Positions 9,011 through 18,470 of a stretch of DNA of 62,954 bases are shown piece after piece (positions within the stretch are counted from its first letter, which is position 1; the number at the start of each line of letters is the position of its first letter). The position numbers and the translations under genes were made by a program. A model generated the notes under the pieces. It was not told the DNA's origin and ran no database searches. It worked only from the letters and a program-made list of their open reading frames with translations. This DNA is from Hyphomicrobiales bacterium (GTDB lineage Bacteria; Pseudomonadota; Alphaproteobacteria; Rhizobiales; Xanthobacteraceae): the NCBI GenBank assembly GCA_003169835.1, contig PNAI01000059.1:1-62954 (forward strand), in the 5' to 3' direction.

Positions 9011-11203
9011 TCAGAACTTCACGCTCGCGAAGGCGCGCACGTTGGCGCCGGGCTGCAGCACCTCGTACTTCGTGAACGAGGTCGCATTTCGGATGTCGGC
9101 GTTGAGCAGATTGTTGCCGACCACGCCGATTGTGATTTGGCTCAGCCCCGACGGATCGTTCTTCAATTTCATCGTGCGGCTCACCTCGGCCTTGAGCAAG
9201 TTGTATCCCGGCGTCGGCGCGAGCTCGAATTGCCCGATGTTGTTCTGCGCGAAGGCGTGCAGCAGACCCACCCGTACATACCATTCATCGCTGCGCCAAT
9301 AGACGCCGCCGCCCAAGCGCTGCGGCGGAATGCGCGGCACATTCGTGCCGTCAGTGAACGTCGCGCGCACGATGTCGTACTGGCCGTCGAAGCCCAGAAA
9401 CCCATTCTGGATCTTGTGCACATCCCATTGGAACTGGGCCTCGCCGCCGCGGAAATTGGCGTCGTTCTGCGAATAGATTGCTTGATTAAGCTCCTCATTG
9501 CCGACACCCAGGCCGCAACTGGTGTCATTGCATCTCGTGCCTGTGAGTTGCCGGAAGATGAAGCCGTCGAAGCGCGTATAATAGGCCGTCACTTCAAATC
9601 GAAATGGCCCCTTGGCGTGCCGCAAGCCCACTTCGATCGACTTGGCGACTTCGGTCTTGAGATTTGGATTGCCGATGTCGAATGTTCCCGTCGCGTCGTG
9701 CACGCCGCGCGAGAACAGCTCCGGCGCGCGCGGCGCGCGCTCGACATATTGCGCTGTCAAGCTCGCTGCCATCTCCCACGGCAGGTTCTTGATGAGACCG
9801 AAACTCAGGCTTTTCGGAGCAAAGTTGCGGTCGCGCGCGGTGCTCGGCGAAAGACCCGCGATGTCGAAGACGTTGGAGGAAAAATCGATCGCGCTCCCGG
9901 ACACTTTTGTCGACTCGATGCGGCCGGCGATTTGCGCTTTGAGTGTGTTGCTGAATTTGAATTCATTGAAAATATACCCGGCGACGCTGGTGGTCTGATT
10001 AGGATCGAACAGCCCGTTGAAGATGCTGCCTGGGTTATCGGGGCTCGGCGCGGTGAGCTTCTGATGCCAGACTTGCACGCCGACCGTGGTGGAGAGCGCG
10101 GCGATCTTCAAATTGACGGGCGCAAACTGGACTTCGGCGCGGCCCTCAAGCTCCTTGTTGGTGAACGTCTGACGCACGCCGTCGGTGGTAAAATCCGCCG
10201 GGTCCGCCAATCCGATCTCGTTGTGCTTGTAGTCGGTATAGCCCAGCCAGAAGCGAACCGTGTCGACCGAGTCGGATTGCGGGCGAAATTCGCCTTTGCT
10301 TGTGAGCTTGGTCTGCTTCATGTCGATGCGCGTATTGTGCGCGGCGCCATCAAGGCCGGGGATATGATAGATGCTGTTGAACTGCGACACCGCCATGCCG
10401 ACGAAGCCGCCGGGAAACAAATACGAGCCACCCAACGCCTGTCCATTGGAGCGCGCCGACGAATTCGGCTGCCGGCCGTTGAACGGCGGCGTGGAGTCGA
10501 AAAGAAAAGGATAATGCGGCACGCGATAGTCGCTTGATGTGCGCCCATAAGCATCGGCATGAATCGCGTAACTGCCCTTGCCGGCATCGAGCAGAACCGA
10601 ACCTTCCAAGCCTTTGTCGGCCGAACTCACCGCGCCGTTGATTTCCGTGCTGATCCCGCGCGTTGGAATAGCCGTGGGAATCCTGTTGTTGTCCGCGTTC
10701 ACCACACCGCCGATCGCCTGCGACCCGAAACGCAGTGTCGATGGCCCGCGGATCACCTCGACTTGCCGCACCGACAGCGGATCGATCGGAATGCCATGGT
10801 CTTCGCCCAAGTCCGACGCGCCATTCGATCCGATGCCATTTTCCTGGATGCGCACACGATTCATGTCGAGACCACGCACGATCGGCCGGCTGGCCGCACC
10901 CGGCGCGAAGCTCGAACTGGTGATCCCGGGTTTCGCCGACAGAATATCGCCGAGCGTCGTGCCGGGGCTGCGCTTGAGTTCTTCCGTCGGCACCACTGTT
11001 ACGCTCGAGAACTGATCGGTGACGATGGGCAGCGTTCCCTGCAGCGGAGCCTCGGAAGCGGCAGGCGCGCGCATGATGGGACTCGGCGCGCTCACCGTGA
11101 TCTGCGGCAGAACGGTCTGAGATTGCACGGTGTCGATCCATACCAAGGATAACAAGAGCGCAGTGCTGCCCAGAAAAACGTTACGGCAAGAATGATGTGA
11201 CAT
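9011..11203 (-). CDS. TonB-dependent outer membrane receptor, ZnuD-like
   Basis: The 730-residue receptor has a signal peptide, a plug domain near residues 55-190 (GTTLGDILSAKPGI, RPIVRGLDMNRVRI, then DHGIPIDPLSVRQVEVIRGP and GGVVN.DNRIP-like sequence) and a beta-barrel ending in Phe. The SRPIVRG...DHG.P.DP...VEVIRGP run is the hallmark I associate with the ZnuD family of zinc and haem receptors. The product would import a metal chelate into the periplasm using TonB energy. I prefer ATG 11203, which follows GGGAA; a TTG lies four codons upstream. It follows a DUF2946 gene and a Zur-like site, supporting zinc as substrate. Confidence 0.85.
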   Translation of the reverse strand: MSHHSCRNVFLGSTALLLSLVWIDTVQSQTVLPQITVSAPSPIMRAPAASEAPLQGTLPIVTDQFSSVTVVPTEELKRSPGTTLGDILSAKPGITSSSFAPGAASRPIVRGLDMNRVRIQENGIGSNGASDLGEDHGIPIDPLSVRQVEVIRGPSTLRFGSQAIGGVVNADNNRIPTAIPTRGISTEINGAVSSADKGLEGSVLLDAGKGSYAIHADAYGRTSSDYRVPHYPFLFDSTPPFNGRQPNSSARSNGQALGGSYLFPGGFVGMAVSQFNSIYHIPGLDGAAHNTRIDMKQTKLTSKGEFRPQSDSVDTVRFWLGYTDYKHNEIGLADPADFTTDGVRQTFTNKELEGRAEVQFAPVNLKIAALSTTVGVQVWHQKLTAPSPDNPGSIFNGLFDPNQTTSVAGYIFNEFKFSNTLKAQIAGRIESTKVSGSAIDFSSNVFDIAGLSPSTARDRNFAPKSLSFGLIKNLPWEMAASLTAQYVERAPRAPELFSRGVHDATGTFDIGNPNLKTEVAKSIEVGLRHAKGPFRFEVTAYYTRFDGFIFRQLTGTRCNDTSCGLGVGNEELNQAIYSQNDANFRGGEAQFQWDVHKIQNGFLGFDGQYDIVRATFTDGTNVPRIPPQRLGGGVYWRSDEWYVRVGLLHAFAQNNIGQFELAPTPGYNLLKAEVSRTMKLKNDPSGLSQITIGVVGNNLLNADIRNATSFTKYEVLQPGANVRAFASVKF

Positions 11204-11286
11204 GGAGATTCCCAAAACCTGACGTCATCACGGAATTTCGTCGCGCGCCCAAATGGGCCGCGCGGCGCTTCACGGATCGATCGATG

Positions 11287-11667
11287 TCAGGCTTGGGGTG
11301 GACCGCGGGATCGCAGATCGATGCATCGCAGGTCGTCGCGAGTTGCCTCGGACGATAGCGATAGTTCGATGAGTCTGTGGTTGACTGGAAGTGGCAACGC
11401 CGGCGCAGCGGCCACTTGCGCCGCACCAGTCAGATGGATGGTTACGCATATGGCGCACAATCCGTCGGCAGAATTCTGATCGTGATCGGACGGTGTCGGT
11501 GCGATCGGTTCGTCAGGTGTGACGTTGAAGGCCGTGGCCGCAGGTGCGATCGCACGCGCATCCGCATTTCCAACGTGAACGTGCCCGAAGGCGAGAGTGA
11601 ACTGCACGACCAGCGCAAACAGCGCCGCCTGGGCCCCAAAAACGCGATGTAATCGGAACCATTTCAT
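11287..11667 (-). CDS. DUF2946-family membrane protein
   Basis: A 126-residue protein with an N-terminal hydrophobic helix (residues ~12-28), FGHVHVG, a C..C pair (LCAICVTIHL), and a final short hydrophobic LPLPV stretch. It matches the DUF2946 pattern, small His/Cys-containing membrane proteins often found beside TonB-dependent metal receptors. Here it is first in the transcript, 83 bases before the receptor gene. The start is ATG 11667; an in-frame TTG five codons upstream is less likely. A role in copper or zinc handling is inferred from context only. Confidence 0.65.
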   Translation of the reverse strand: MKWFRLHRVFGAQAALFALVVQFTLAFGHVHVGNADARAIAPAATAFNVTPDEPIAPTPSDHDQNSADGLCAICVTIHLTGAAQVAAAPALPLPVNHRLIELSLSSEATRDDLRCIDLRSRGPPQA

Positions 11668-11722
11668 TGCCGAACGACCCAACCCTTATGCTGGCGTTTT
11701 CACAGGAATATCGTCAGGACAC

Positions 11723-11739
11723 ATGTAACATTATAACAA
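11723..11739 (-). promoter_or_regulatory. Candidate Zur operator
   Basis: On the minus strand this reads TTGTTATAATGTTACAT. Against the alphaproteobacterial Zur consensus as I recall it (ATGTTATAATATAACAT), 14 of 17 bases agree. It lies 56 bases before the DUF2946 start, in an A+T-rich promoter region, where bound Zur would block transcription of the receptor pair when zinc is plentiful. The consensus is from memory. Confidence 0.5.
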
Positions 11740-11871
11740 TATTAACCGTCAAGGGATCTCGCGCGACGGCCTTTTGCGTACCGGAGTCGCTTTGCTTCGA
11801 ATCCTTAAGAAAAACCGTGCTAAATGGCCACAAAACGCGCGCAAAAGGCGCGGCGGGACGGCAGAGTATTT

Positions 11872-13017
11872 ATGGCTTCCGTAACTACGACATCGCAGCC
11901 CGACCAGCGGGCCGAAGCGCTCGTGGCTGCCTACGAGCGTGCCGGCTATCGCCGCATCGCGCCTGCGATCCTCCAGCCAGCCGAGCCGTTCCTCGATCTC
12001 TCCGGCGAGGACATCCGCCGGCGCATGTTTCTCACTACCGATTCCGAAGGCCGCGAGCTCTGCCTGCGGCCCGACCTGACAATCCCCGTTTCGTGCGACT
12101 ATCTCGGCTCCGCTGACGCCGGCAAAGCGCAAGGCTTCTGCTATCTCGGGCCGGTATTCCGCGATCGCGGACAGGCATCGCCCGAATTCGTTCAGGCCGG
12201 CATTGAATCTTTTGGCCGCACCGACTTGGCCGCCGCCGACGCCGAGATGCTCGCGCTCGGGCTTGAAGCGACCAGCCACTACGGCATACCCGCGCCCGAA
12301 ATCCGCATGGGCGACGTCGGCCTGTTTTCCGCGCTGATCGCAGCCCTCGATCTCGCGCCCGCCTGGAAGCGTCGCCTAATCAAGGATTTCAACCGCAAGA
12401 CCAATCTCGCGCACGATCTTGAGAAGCTCACGCTCGCCGCCCACAACAAGCGGCCGGAATATCAAGGCGTGCTCGCAGCGCTCACCGGTTCCGATCCCAA
12501 GGGCGCGCAGGCGCTCGTGTCCGATCTCATTTCCATCGCCGGCATCACCACCGTCGGCGGGCGCTCGGTTGACGAGATTGCCGAACGCTTCCTCGAACAG
12601 GCGGCGCTTGGCTCCGCCACCGCGCTGCCGCAGGAGATGCGCGCGCTGATCGAACGCTTCCTCGCGATTGCCGGCAGCCCCGACCAGGCGGCGGCCGCTC
12701 TGCGCGCTCTCGCCGCCGATGCCAAGATTGCACTCGGCCGTGAAATTGAATTGCTTGAAAACCGCACAGGCTTCATTGCCGCACGCGGCATCGATGTTGC
12801 AAGCATCCGTTTCTCCACCAGCTTCGGCCGCGGCATCGATTACTACACCGGCGTCGTGTTCGAGCTGCACGATCCGGCTACACAAGTCGTGGGGCAGTTG
12901 GTCGCCGGCGGCCGCTACGACGGACTGCTCACGCGGCTTGGCGCCAAGAAGCTGATCCCAGCGGTGGGCTTCGCCGCCTGGATCGACCGCGTCGCGGCTT
13001 GCGGAGGCTCCCTATGA
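11872..13017 (+). CDS. hisZ: ATP phosphoribosyltransferase regulatory subunit
   Basis: A HisRS-like paralogue lacking the anticodon-binding domain, about 381 residues from ATG 11872. It shows motif-2-like [30 protein letters not shown] and GGRYDGLL. HisZ binds short-form HisG and makes it active and histidine-responsive; it does not charge tRNA. The ATG at 11824 would add a basic 16-residue extension and is less likely. The stop overlaps the start of hisG (ATGA), consistent with a hetero-octameric complex made from one transcript. In many related genomes hisS is directly upstream; here 3.5 kb intervenes. Confidence 0.9.
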   Translation: MASVTTTSQPDQRAEALVAAYERAGYRRIAPAILQPAEPFLDLSGEDIRRRMFLTTDSEGRELCLRPDLTIPVSCDYLGSADAGKAQGFCYLGPVFRDRGQASPEFVQAGIESFGRTDLAAADAEMLALGLEATSHYGIPAPEIRMGDVGLFSALIAALDLAPAWKRRLIKDFNRKTNLAHDLEKLTLAAHNKRPEYQGVLAALTGSDPKGAQALVSDLISIAGITTVGGRSVDEIAERFLEQAALGSATALPQEMRALIERFLAIAGSPDQAAAALRALAADAKIALGREIELLENRTGFIAARGIDVASIRFSTSFGRGIDYYTGVVFELHDPATQVVGQLVAGGRYDGLLTRLGAKKLIPAVGFAAWIDRVAACGGSL

Positions 13018-13991
13018 GCGCGCCGTTCATCATCGCCGTGCCTTCGAAGGGCCGCTTGCAGGACAACACCGAAGCGTTCTTCGCCCGCGCCGGCCTCGCG
13101 CTCGTCAAGCCGCGCGGTGCCCGCGAATATCGTGGCACCATCGCCGATCTGCCCGGCGTCGACGTGGCCTATCTTTCATCGAGCGAAATCGTCGCCCAGC
13201 TCGCTCAAGGGATGGCGCATTTCGGCATCACCGGCGAGGATCTGGTGCGCGAGCAAATCCCGCGTGCCGAGGCGCGCGTGGTGCTGATCGACGCGCTCGG
13301 CTTCGGCCACGCCAATGTGGTCGTCGCCGTACCCCAGGCCTGGATCGATGTGCGCGACATGGCCGACCTCGACGACGTGGCCACCGCGTTTCGTCTGCGT
13401 CACGGCCGCAAATTGCGTGTGGCGACCAAGTACGTGAACCTGACGCGCGACTTTTTCACTCAAGCCGGCGTCGTCGATTACCGCATCGTCGAAAGTTCCG
13501 GCGCGACCGAAGGTGCGCCGGCGGCTGGTACTGCCGAGTTGATCGTCGACATCACCACATCGGGCGCGACGCTTGCAGCGAATGGACTGAAAATTGTCGA
13601 AGACGGTGTGATCCTGCGCTCTCAGGCCAACCTCGTGGCCGCGCGCACGGCGGTCTGGGGCGCGACTGAACGCGCGCTCGCGCGCACCATCCTTGATCGC
13701 ATTGCCGCGCATGCCCGCGCACGTGCCTTCCGCGAGGTCCGCGCGCGTTTTCCGGGCTGCGATGATGTGGTGTTGGCGCAGGCTAGGCAGGATTTTGGCG
13801 CGGTCGCACCGTTCGGCGGGCCGGCATCTTCCGGCATGCTCACGCTGCACTGCCCGCCCGCAGAGGTATATGCGCTGACGCGCTTCCTGCAATCGAAGGG
13901 AGCCGATGGTGTCACGGTCGCGGAGATCGACTACGTGTTCTCTCCGAGCAACCCGCTCTACGGCAAGCTCGAAGCCGCGCTCGCGGACTAG
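13014..13991 (+). CDS. hisG: ATP phosphoribosyltransferase catalytic subunit
   Basis: Catalyses the first step of histidine biosynthesis, joining ATP and PRPP. The 325-residue protein begins with [12 protein letters not shown] and shows [10 protein letters not shown] and the PRPP-binding [18 protein letters not shown]. It has an alphaproteobacterial C-terminal part, and its operon with hisZ points to the HisZ-dependent class. The ATG overlaps the hisZ stop by four bases, so the two are translationally coupled. An in-frame ATG five codons earlier is inside hisZ and unlikely. The next gene is convergent and ends ten bases away. Confidence 0.93.
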   Translation: MSAPFIIAVPSKGRLQDNTEAFFARAGLALVKPRGAREYRGTIADLPGVDVAYLSSSEIVAQLAQGMAHFGITGEDLVREQIPRAEARVVLIDALGFGHANVVVAVPQAWIDVRDMADLDDVATAFRLRHGRKLRVATKYVNLTRDFFTQAGVVDYRIVESSGATEGAPAAGTAELIVDITTSGATLAANGLKIVEDGVILRSQANLVAARTAVWGATERALARTILDRIAAHARARAFREVRARFPGCDDVVLAQARQDFGAVAPFGGPASSGMLTLHCPPAEVYALTRFLQSKGADGVTVAEIDYVFSPSNPLYGKLEAALAD

Positions 13992-14001
13992 CCATTCAGC
14001 G

Positions 14002-14520
14002 CTAGTCCGTCGTGCGCTCGCGCGGGCGGAACACGAAAAAATGCGACAGCGAAAAATTGACCACGAAGCCGACCAGGATCGCGATCAATTTGGCGGCCCA
14101 TACCGGCACGAACTGCGCGGCAACGACCACCGTCGTCGTATTGGCGATCACGCCGGCGACGCCTGAGGCCACGAACGTTCCATAGTCGCGCCACCGCAGC
14201 TTGCGGCCGCTTTCCACGGCGAACGTCGTGTACGAGTTCATGACGTAGGAGCCGGACACAGCAACGAACCACGCAATCACATTAGCCGGAATGATGATCC
14301 ACGTTTCCACGCTCAAGCAATTGCATGACACGGTAAGCTTCAGCGCAAATTCGACGATGCTTGGCCACGTGCTCAATACGCCGAGCACCAGAAAGAACAC
14401 ACCGTAGTCGACCGCCGCGTTGACCACCCCCACCAGCGCGAAGCTGACGGCCTTGAGCGCGACGGTGCGCTCATGCCACGCCGTGATGATTCGGCCCGCG
14501 ATATTGCGGAAGAGATTCAT
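14002..14520 (-). CDS. GtrA-like membrane protein
   Basis: A 172-residue integral membrane protein with four hydrophobic segments. It has VGVVNAAVDYGVFF in the first helix and FVVNFSLSHFFVF near the end, as in the GtrA family. These proteins are thought to carry polyprenyl-phosphate-linked sugars across the membrane. The neighbour on the opposite strand is a GtrB-like glycosyltransferase that could make such a lipid-linked sugar. The start is taken at ATG 14520, before the basic residues and first helix; an upstream start at 14562 is possible. A loop with a Cys pair between helices 2 and 3 is unusual. Confidence 0.75.
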   Translation of the reverse strand: MNLFRNIAGRIITAWHERTVALKAVSFALVGVVNAAVDYGVFFLVLGVLSTWPSIVEFALKLTVSCNCLSVETWIIIPANVIAWFVAVSGSYVMNSYTTFAVESGRKLRWRDYGTFVASGVAGVIANTTTVVVAAQFVPVWAAKLIAILVGFVVNFSLSHFFVFRPRERTTD

Positions 14521-14677
14521 GCTTGGTCCGCTTACTCTTTTTCCCCGTGCTCGCAAAGCCAAGAAGCACGAATCTGTTAAGACTTTGAAAGAACGAAATA
14601 TTATCGTGATTTCACGGCCGCGACAGCGCCACGCTGTTGCGCTATAGATCGCAGGTTATAGATGGGCGGACGAAACA

Positions 14678-15724
14678 ATGGCCACCAAAGTAACCAGCCC
14701 GAGCGGCAGTGCTGACGGAGCGCCGGCGCACGCGCAAGCCGGACTCTCGATCGTGGTGCCGGTGTTCAACGAAGCCGCAGGTCTTGTGCGCTTCCACGAC
14801 CGTCTGGTCGAAGGCGCGCGCGCGCTGCAAAAAAATCGCGAGCTCAAGTGTGAAGTCGTCTACGTCGACGACGGCAGCCGCGATGACACCTTCGCCGTTG
14901 CGAAAGCGCTGCCGGCGGACGCGCTGGATATCCAGGTCATCTCGCTGTCGCGCAATTTCGGCAAGGAAGCGGCGTTGATGGCCGGGCTCGACCACGCTCG
15001 GCTCGGCGCCGTGCTGTTCATGGATGGCGACGGACAGCATCCCCCGAGCCTGGTCGATCGCCTGGTCGGTCATTGGCTCGACGAAGGCTATGACGTGATC
15101 TACACCGCGAAGGCTCATCGTGAGAACGAACCCGCACTTCGTCGCTTCGGCGTGAAGGCGTTCTATTCCCTCATCAACTGGGGCGCCCGGCAGAAAATTC
15201 CCGAAGATGCCGGCGACTTCCGTCTGCTCTCCCCGCGCGCCGCCGACGCGTTGCGCCAGTTGCCTGAGCGCAGCCGTTTCTTCAAAGGGCTGGCGAGCTG
15301 GATCGGTTTTCGCCAAATCCGTGTCGACTATGAACCGGCCGAGCGGTTGCACGGAAGCACCAGTTGGAATTTCCGCGGGCTGATTGGGCTCTCGATCGAA
15401 GGTCTGACGTCGTTCTCGGTCGCGCCGCTGCGATTTGCGAGCCTGCTTGGTCTTCTGCTCGCATTAACCGCATTCTTTTTCGGCCTCTCCATTCTGTTCG
15501 AGTCCGTGTTCTACGGCGTGAAGGTTGCCGGCTATCCTTCGCTCGTCGTCGGCGTGATGGTGATCGGCGGCGTTCAGCTCGTCATGATTGGCGTGCTGGG
15601 CGAATACATCGGGAAAATCCTCTCCGAAATCAAGGCACGGCCGGTTTATTTCGTGGCAGAACACAACATCAAGAGCGCACAAGACCAGACTGATTCCGCA
15701 CCGGCGCGGACGGCCGCGGAATGA
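14678..15724 (+). CDS. Family 2 glycosyltransferase, GtrB/DPM1-like
   Basis: The 348-residue enzyme has a GT-A domain: SIVVPVFNEAAGL, VVYVDDGSRDDT, RNFGKEAALMAGLDHA and the DxD-like MDGDGQHPP. Two C-terminal membrane helices (about residues 245-310) follow. This arrangement is that of polyprenyl-phosphate glycosyltransferases such as GtrB, which put a hexose on undecaprenyl phosphate at the inner membrane. It overlaps the next gene by ATGA, so the transferase and the deacetylase are probably made together. With the divergent GtrA-like protein it suggests modification of a surface glycan. The sugar cannot be read from sequence. Confidence 0.85.
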   Translation: MATKVTSPSGSADGAPAHAQAGLSIVVPVFNEAAGLVRFHDRLVEGARALQKNRELKCEVVYVDDGSRDDTFAVAKALPADALDIQVISLSRNFGKEAALMAGLDHARLGAVLFMDGDGQHPPSLVDRLVGHWLDEGYDVIYTAKAHRENEPALRRFGVKAFYSLINWGARQKIPEDAGDFRLLSPRAADALRQLPERSRFFKGLASWIGFRQIRVDYEPAERLHGSTSWNFRGLIGLSIEGLTSFSVAPLRFASLLGLLLALTAFFFGLSILFESVFYGVKVAGYPSLVVGVMVIGGVQLVMIGVLGEYIGKILSEIKARPVYFVAEHNIKSAQDQTDSAPARTAAE

Positions 15725-16560
15725 GCGTGACGCGGGCGCGCATCTGGCTGTGCGCCGACGACTACGGCATTTCACCTTCGGTCAATGCCGCGATCCGCGA
15801 TCTCATCGCGCATGGCCGCATCAACGCCACCTCAGTGATGGTGGCGGCGCCAAGCTTCCAGCAATCTGAGGCCATGACGCTTGATGCGTTCAATACCGGT
15901 ACACGGCGCGTGGCGATCGGGCTGCATGTGACGCTCACAGCGCCGTTTCGGCCGCTGAGTGCGGGCTTTGAGCGGACCTATTCAGATCAATTCCTGCCGC
16001 TGCTGCCGGCGTTGGTGCTGGCCATCATGCGCCGCTTCCGGCGTGCGCAGCTCGTTGCTGAAATCACCGCGCAGTTCGACGCCTTCGTCACAGCCTTTGG
16101 CCGCGCGCCCGATTTTGTTGACGGGCATCAGCACGTGCAGCTGTTCCCGCAAATTCGCGATGCGTTTCTGACCGTGGCCAAGGCGAAAGCGCCGCTCGCC
16201 TGGGTGCGGCAATGCGGCCGGATCGTGCCGCTGACAAAACGTTTGGCGGACATCAAAGGACTTCTGCTCGATGTACTAAGTCGTGGCTTTCGCATCCACG
16301 CAGCTCGACTCGCCGTGCGGACCAACGCCGCTTTTGCTGGCACATATGATTTCGAGCCTGGTTCGGACTACGCTAAACTGTTCCCCACTTTTCTCGCAGA
16401 CCTGCCCGACAACAGCGTTGTCATGTGCCATCCCGGCATTGTCGACGACGAGCTCAAGCGTCTCGATCCGCTGACCACGCTGCGCGAACGCGAATACGCC
16501 TACTTCGCCGACGAGCGCTTTCCCGCCGTGCTCGAAATGCAGGGCGTTGCGCTGGCGTAA
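15721..16560 (+). CDS. ChbG/HpnK family carbohydrate deacetylase
   Basis: A 279-residue YdjC-like deacetylase. CADDYGISPSVN near the N-terminus and VDGHQHVQLFPQ in the middle supply the metal-binding Asp and His residues. The family removes N-acetyl groups from sugars, for example in chitooligosaccharide use or hopanoid maturation. The gene overlaps the glycosyltransferase by four bases, so its substrate is probably the sugar that enzyme transfers. HpnK is an alternative assignment, but no other hopanoid gene is nearby. Confidence 0.8.
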   Translation: MSVTRARIWLCADDYGISPSVNAAIRDLIAHGRINATSVMVAAPSFQQSEAMTLDAFNTGTRRVAIGLHVTLTAPFRPLSAGFERTYSDQFLPLLPALVLAIMRRFRRAQLVAEITAQFDAFVTAFGRAPDFVDGHQHVQLFPQIRDAFLTVAKAKAPLAWVRQCGRIVPLTKRLADIKGLLLDVLSRGFRIHAARLAVRTNAAFAGTYDFEPGSDYAKLFPTFLADLPDNSVVMCHPGIVDDELKRLDPLTTLREREYAYFADERFPAVLEMQGVALA

Positions 16561-16576
16561 CGGCCAAATCGCATCG

Positions 16577-16605
16577 AAAATAAAAGGCCGCCGTTTCCGG
16601 CGGCC
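16577..16605 (-). terminator. Rho-independent terminator of the L,D-transpeptidase gene
   Basis: An 8-bp perfect stem, GGCCGCCG/CGGCGGCC (16586-16605, loop TTTC), followed on the minus strand by TTTTATTTT. The plus-strand side has no T tract. Confidence 0.85.
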
Positions 16606-16632
16606 AGTTTGGAGGAAGGTCAATAAAATTGG

Positions 16633-17433
16633 CTAGAGCACCACGACCTTGGTACCGATCTTGACGCGCTCGTAGAGGTTGATCACGTCTTGATTGCGCA
16701 TCCGAATGCATCCGGATGACACTGCGGTGCCGATGGTCCACGGCTCGTTCGAGCCATGAATGCGATAGAGCGTTGAGCCGAGATACATGGCGCGAGCACC
16801 CAGCGGATTTTCCGGTCCGCCGGCCATAAAGTGCGGCAAGTCCGGCCGGCGCGCCAACATCTCGTCCGGCGGAATCCAATCCGGCCATTCGCGCTTGCCG
16901 GAGATTTGCGCCATGCCCGACCAAGTGAAGCCCGCGCGTCCGACACCAATGCCGTAGCGCATGGCTCGGCCGTCCTCGAGCACCATGTAGAGAAAGCGTG
17001 CAGGCGTATCGACGATGATCGTGCCCGGTTTTTCCGGCCCGTTATAGGCGACGGTATGCGGCATGAATTTCGGGTCGATCGGACGCCGTTCCTGCGGCTC
17101 CGTCTCGAGGCTTGCTTCCTGCTGCCGGTAATACGCATTGCCGCGTGCTGACTGCTCGAGCGGGTCGTACTGATATTGCGGCGCCGTCGCTTGGCTTATC
17201 CCGCCAAACAGCATTTCGAGGAATCCCACTCTGGGCGGTTGCTGATTTTCCTCATATCGCTCCGACATGCGTGTGCGCGCCGCAGCGACCGGCTGCGCCG
17301 TCGCGACATTGCGGGAACTCACCCGGGTGACTCGATCGAGATCGAGCGGTGAGTTTTGCGCAAAAGCGGGAGCGGTGCCGATCACACCTGTGACGAGAAC
17401 CGCCAGAACCAGCCGCTGAATTGACATAGCCAT
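16633..17433 (-). CDS. L,D-transpeptidase (YkuD family)
   Basis: The 266-residue secreted enzyme has a signal peptide ending in PAFAQ, a ~100-residue variable linker, then the YkuD domain. That domain starts with GTIIVDTPARFLYMV and ends with the catalytic stretch YRIHGSNEPW...SSGCIRMRN, whose Cys forms the acyl-enzyme. It makes 3-3 cross-links in peptidoglycan or attaches proteins to it in the periplasm. I use ATG 17433, ahead of a short basic n-region; two ATGs are adjacent. Rhizobiales rely heavily on such cross-links and usually have many paralogues. A strong terminator follows the gene. Confidence 0.88.
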   Translation of the reverse strand: MAMSIQRLVLAVLVTGVIGTAPAFAQNSPLDLDRVTRVSSRNVATAQPVAAARTRMSERYEENQQPPRVGFLEMLFGGISQATAPQYQYDPLEQSARGNAYYRQQEASLETEPQERRPIDPKFMPHTVAYNGPEKPGTIIVDTPARFLYMVLEDGRAMRYGIGVGRAGFTWSGMAQISGKREWPDWIPPDEMLARRPDLPHFMAGGPENPLGARAMYLGSTLYRIHGSNEPWTIGTAVSSGCIRMRNQDVINLYERVKIGTKVVVL

Positions 17434-17696
17434 GACTCGTTTCTTGCTCGCTCCCACGCCCTTCACACGAACATTAACGATGAAATCCAGACCGTTCGGT
17501 AAAATCCATCTCGCTAATTTTAGCGGCGCCCGAGATCACGCGCGTTTCGGCGAAGTACGGTTTATTTTCAATGAACGCCGCGCATTCGTCGTTAACAGGA
17601 TATTTCTTCCAGTCGATCGCGCTGGGGTCCTGGCGCACGCGTGAACCCGTCATTAAGCCCGGCATTTTACAACCGAATGCGAGATGGGGGTTCCGG

Positions 17697-18467
17697 ATGC
17701 CGGCGCAGCGCAAAGTCTTTCGCATCGAAGAAAATGTGCATGCAGACATTCGCGGAGAAATCTCCGCGGTCTCGGCTGACGATGAGGCGGCGCAACGCCA
17801 TCACGAGTTGATGACCGAAATCATGACATTGCGCGCTGTGCTCAACACGCGCCTGTCGCCGAGCCAAGATTCGAGTCAAGAATCAAGCCGAGAGCCGAGC
17901 GGGAACGCGCACGATCAAATCAGCCAGGCACATGAGCTCAAGGCCGAACTCGATCTGATCCACGAGGCCATCCGGCGCACCAAGCACGATATCGGCGGCT
18001 TTGAGGTCGGTAGCTTCTTCGGTCCGCAGATGGCGCGCGTCGGCCAAGAGCTTGACGCCGTCATCACCGGCACCGAGCAGGCCACCCAGCGAATCCTGAA
18101 ATCCGCCGAGGACATCGACCAGATCGCGAACACCATGTCGTCGTTGCTCAAGGGCGAGTATGCGCAAGGGCTTGCGCAGGATGTGCGCGATCACGTGGTG
18201 AAGATTTTCGAGGCCTGCAATTTTCAAGATCTCACCGGTCAGCGCATCAACAAGGTGGTGACGACGCTCAAATTCATCGAGGAACACATCAATCGCATGC
18301 AGGATATCTGGAGTGGAATTGATCGCTCCATCCCGGCCGCGCCTGTAATGCCCGCCGCGCCACGCGATACCGATGGCGAGAGCAAGTTCGTCAACGGCCC
18401 AAAGCTCGACGGCGATTCCGGCCATGCCTCGCAGGCCGATATCGACGTGATCTTCGACAGCAACTGA
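17697..18467 (+). CDS. cheZ: CheZ-family protein phosphatase
   Basis: The 256-residue protein has a variable N-terminus, a long helical hairpin (about residues 70-180) and the CheZ catalytic helix CNFQDLTGQRINKVV. The Asp and Gln of FQDLTGQ match the residues that dephosphorylate CheY in enterobacteria. It ends in DVIFDSN, like the C-terminal CheY-binding tail. ATG 17697 is preceded by GGGGG; the frame is open upstream but without conserved sequence. No chemotaxis genes are nearby, so its partner response regulator is encoded elsewhere. The next gene is convergent, four bases away. Confidence 0.8.
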   Translation: MPAQRKVFRIEENVHADIRGEISAVSADDEAAQRHHELMTEIMTLRAVLNTRLSPSQDSSQESSREPSGNAHDQISQAHELKAELDLIHEAIRRTKHDIGGFEVGSFFGPQMARVGQELDAVITGTEQATQRILKSAEDIDQIANTMSSLLKGEYAQGLAQDVRDHVVKIFEACNFQDLTGQRINKVVTTLKFIEEHINRMQDIWSGIDRSIPAAPVMPAAPRDTDGESKFVNGPKLDGDSGHASQADIDVIFDSN

Positions 18468-18470
18468 CGT

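Noticed and set aside
9137..10537. 466-codon plus-strand frame opposite the TonB receptor
   Set aside because: Antisense shadow, Arg/Ala-rich, no recognisable domain.
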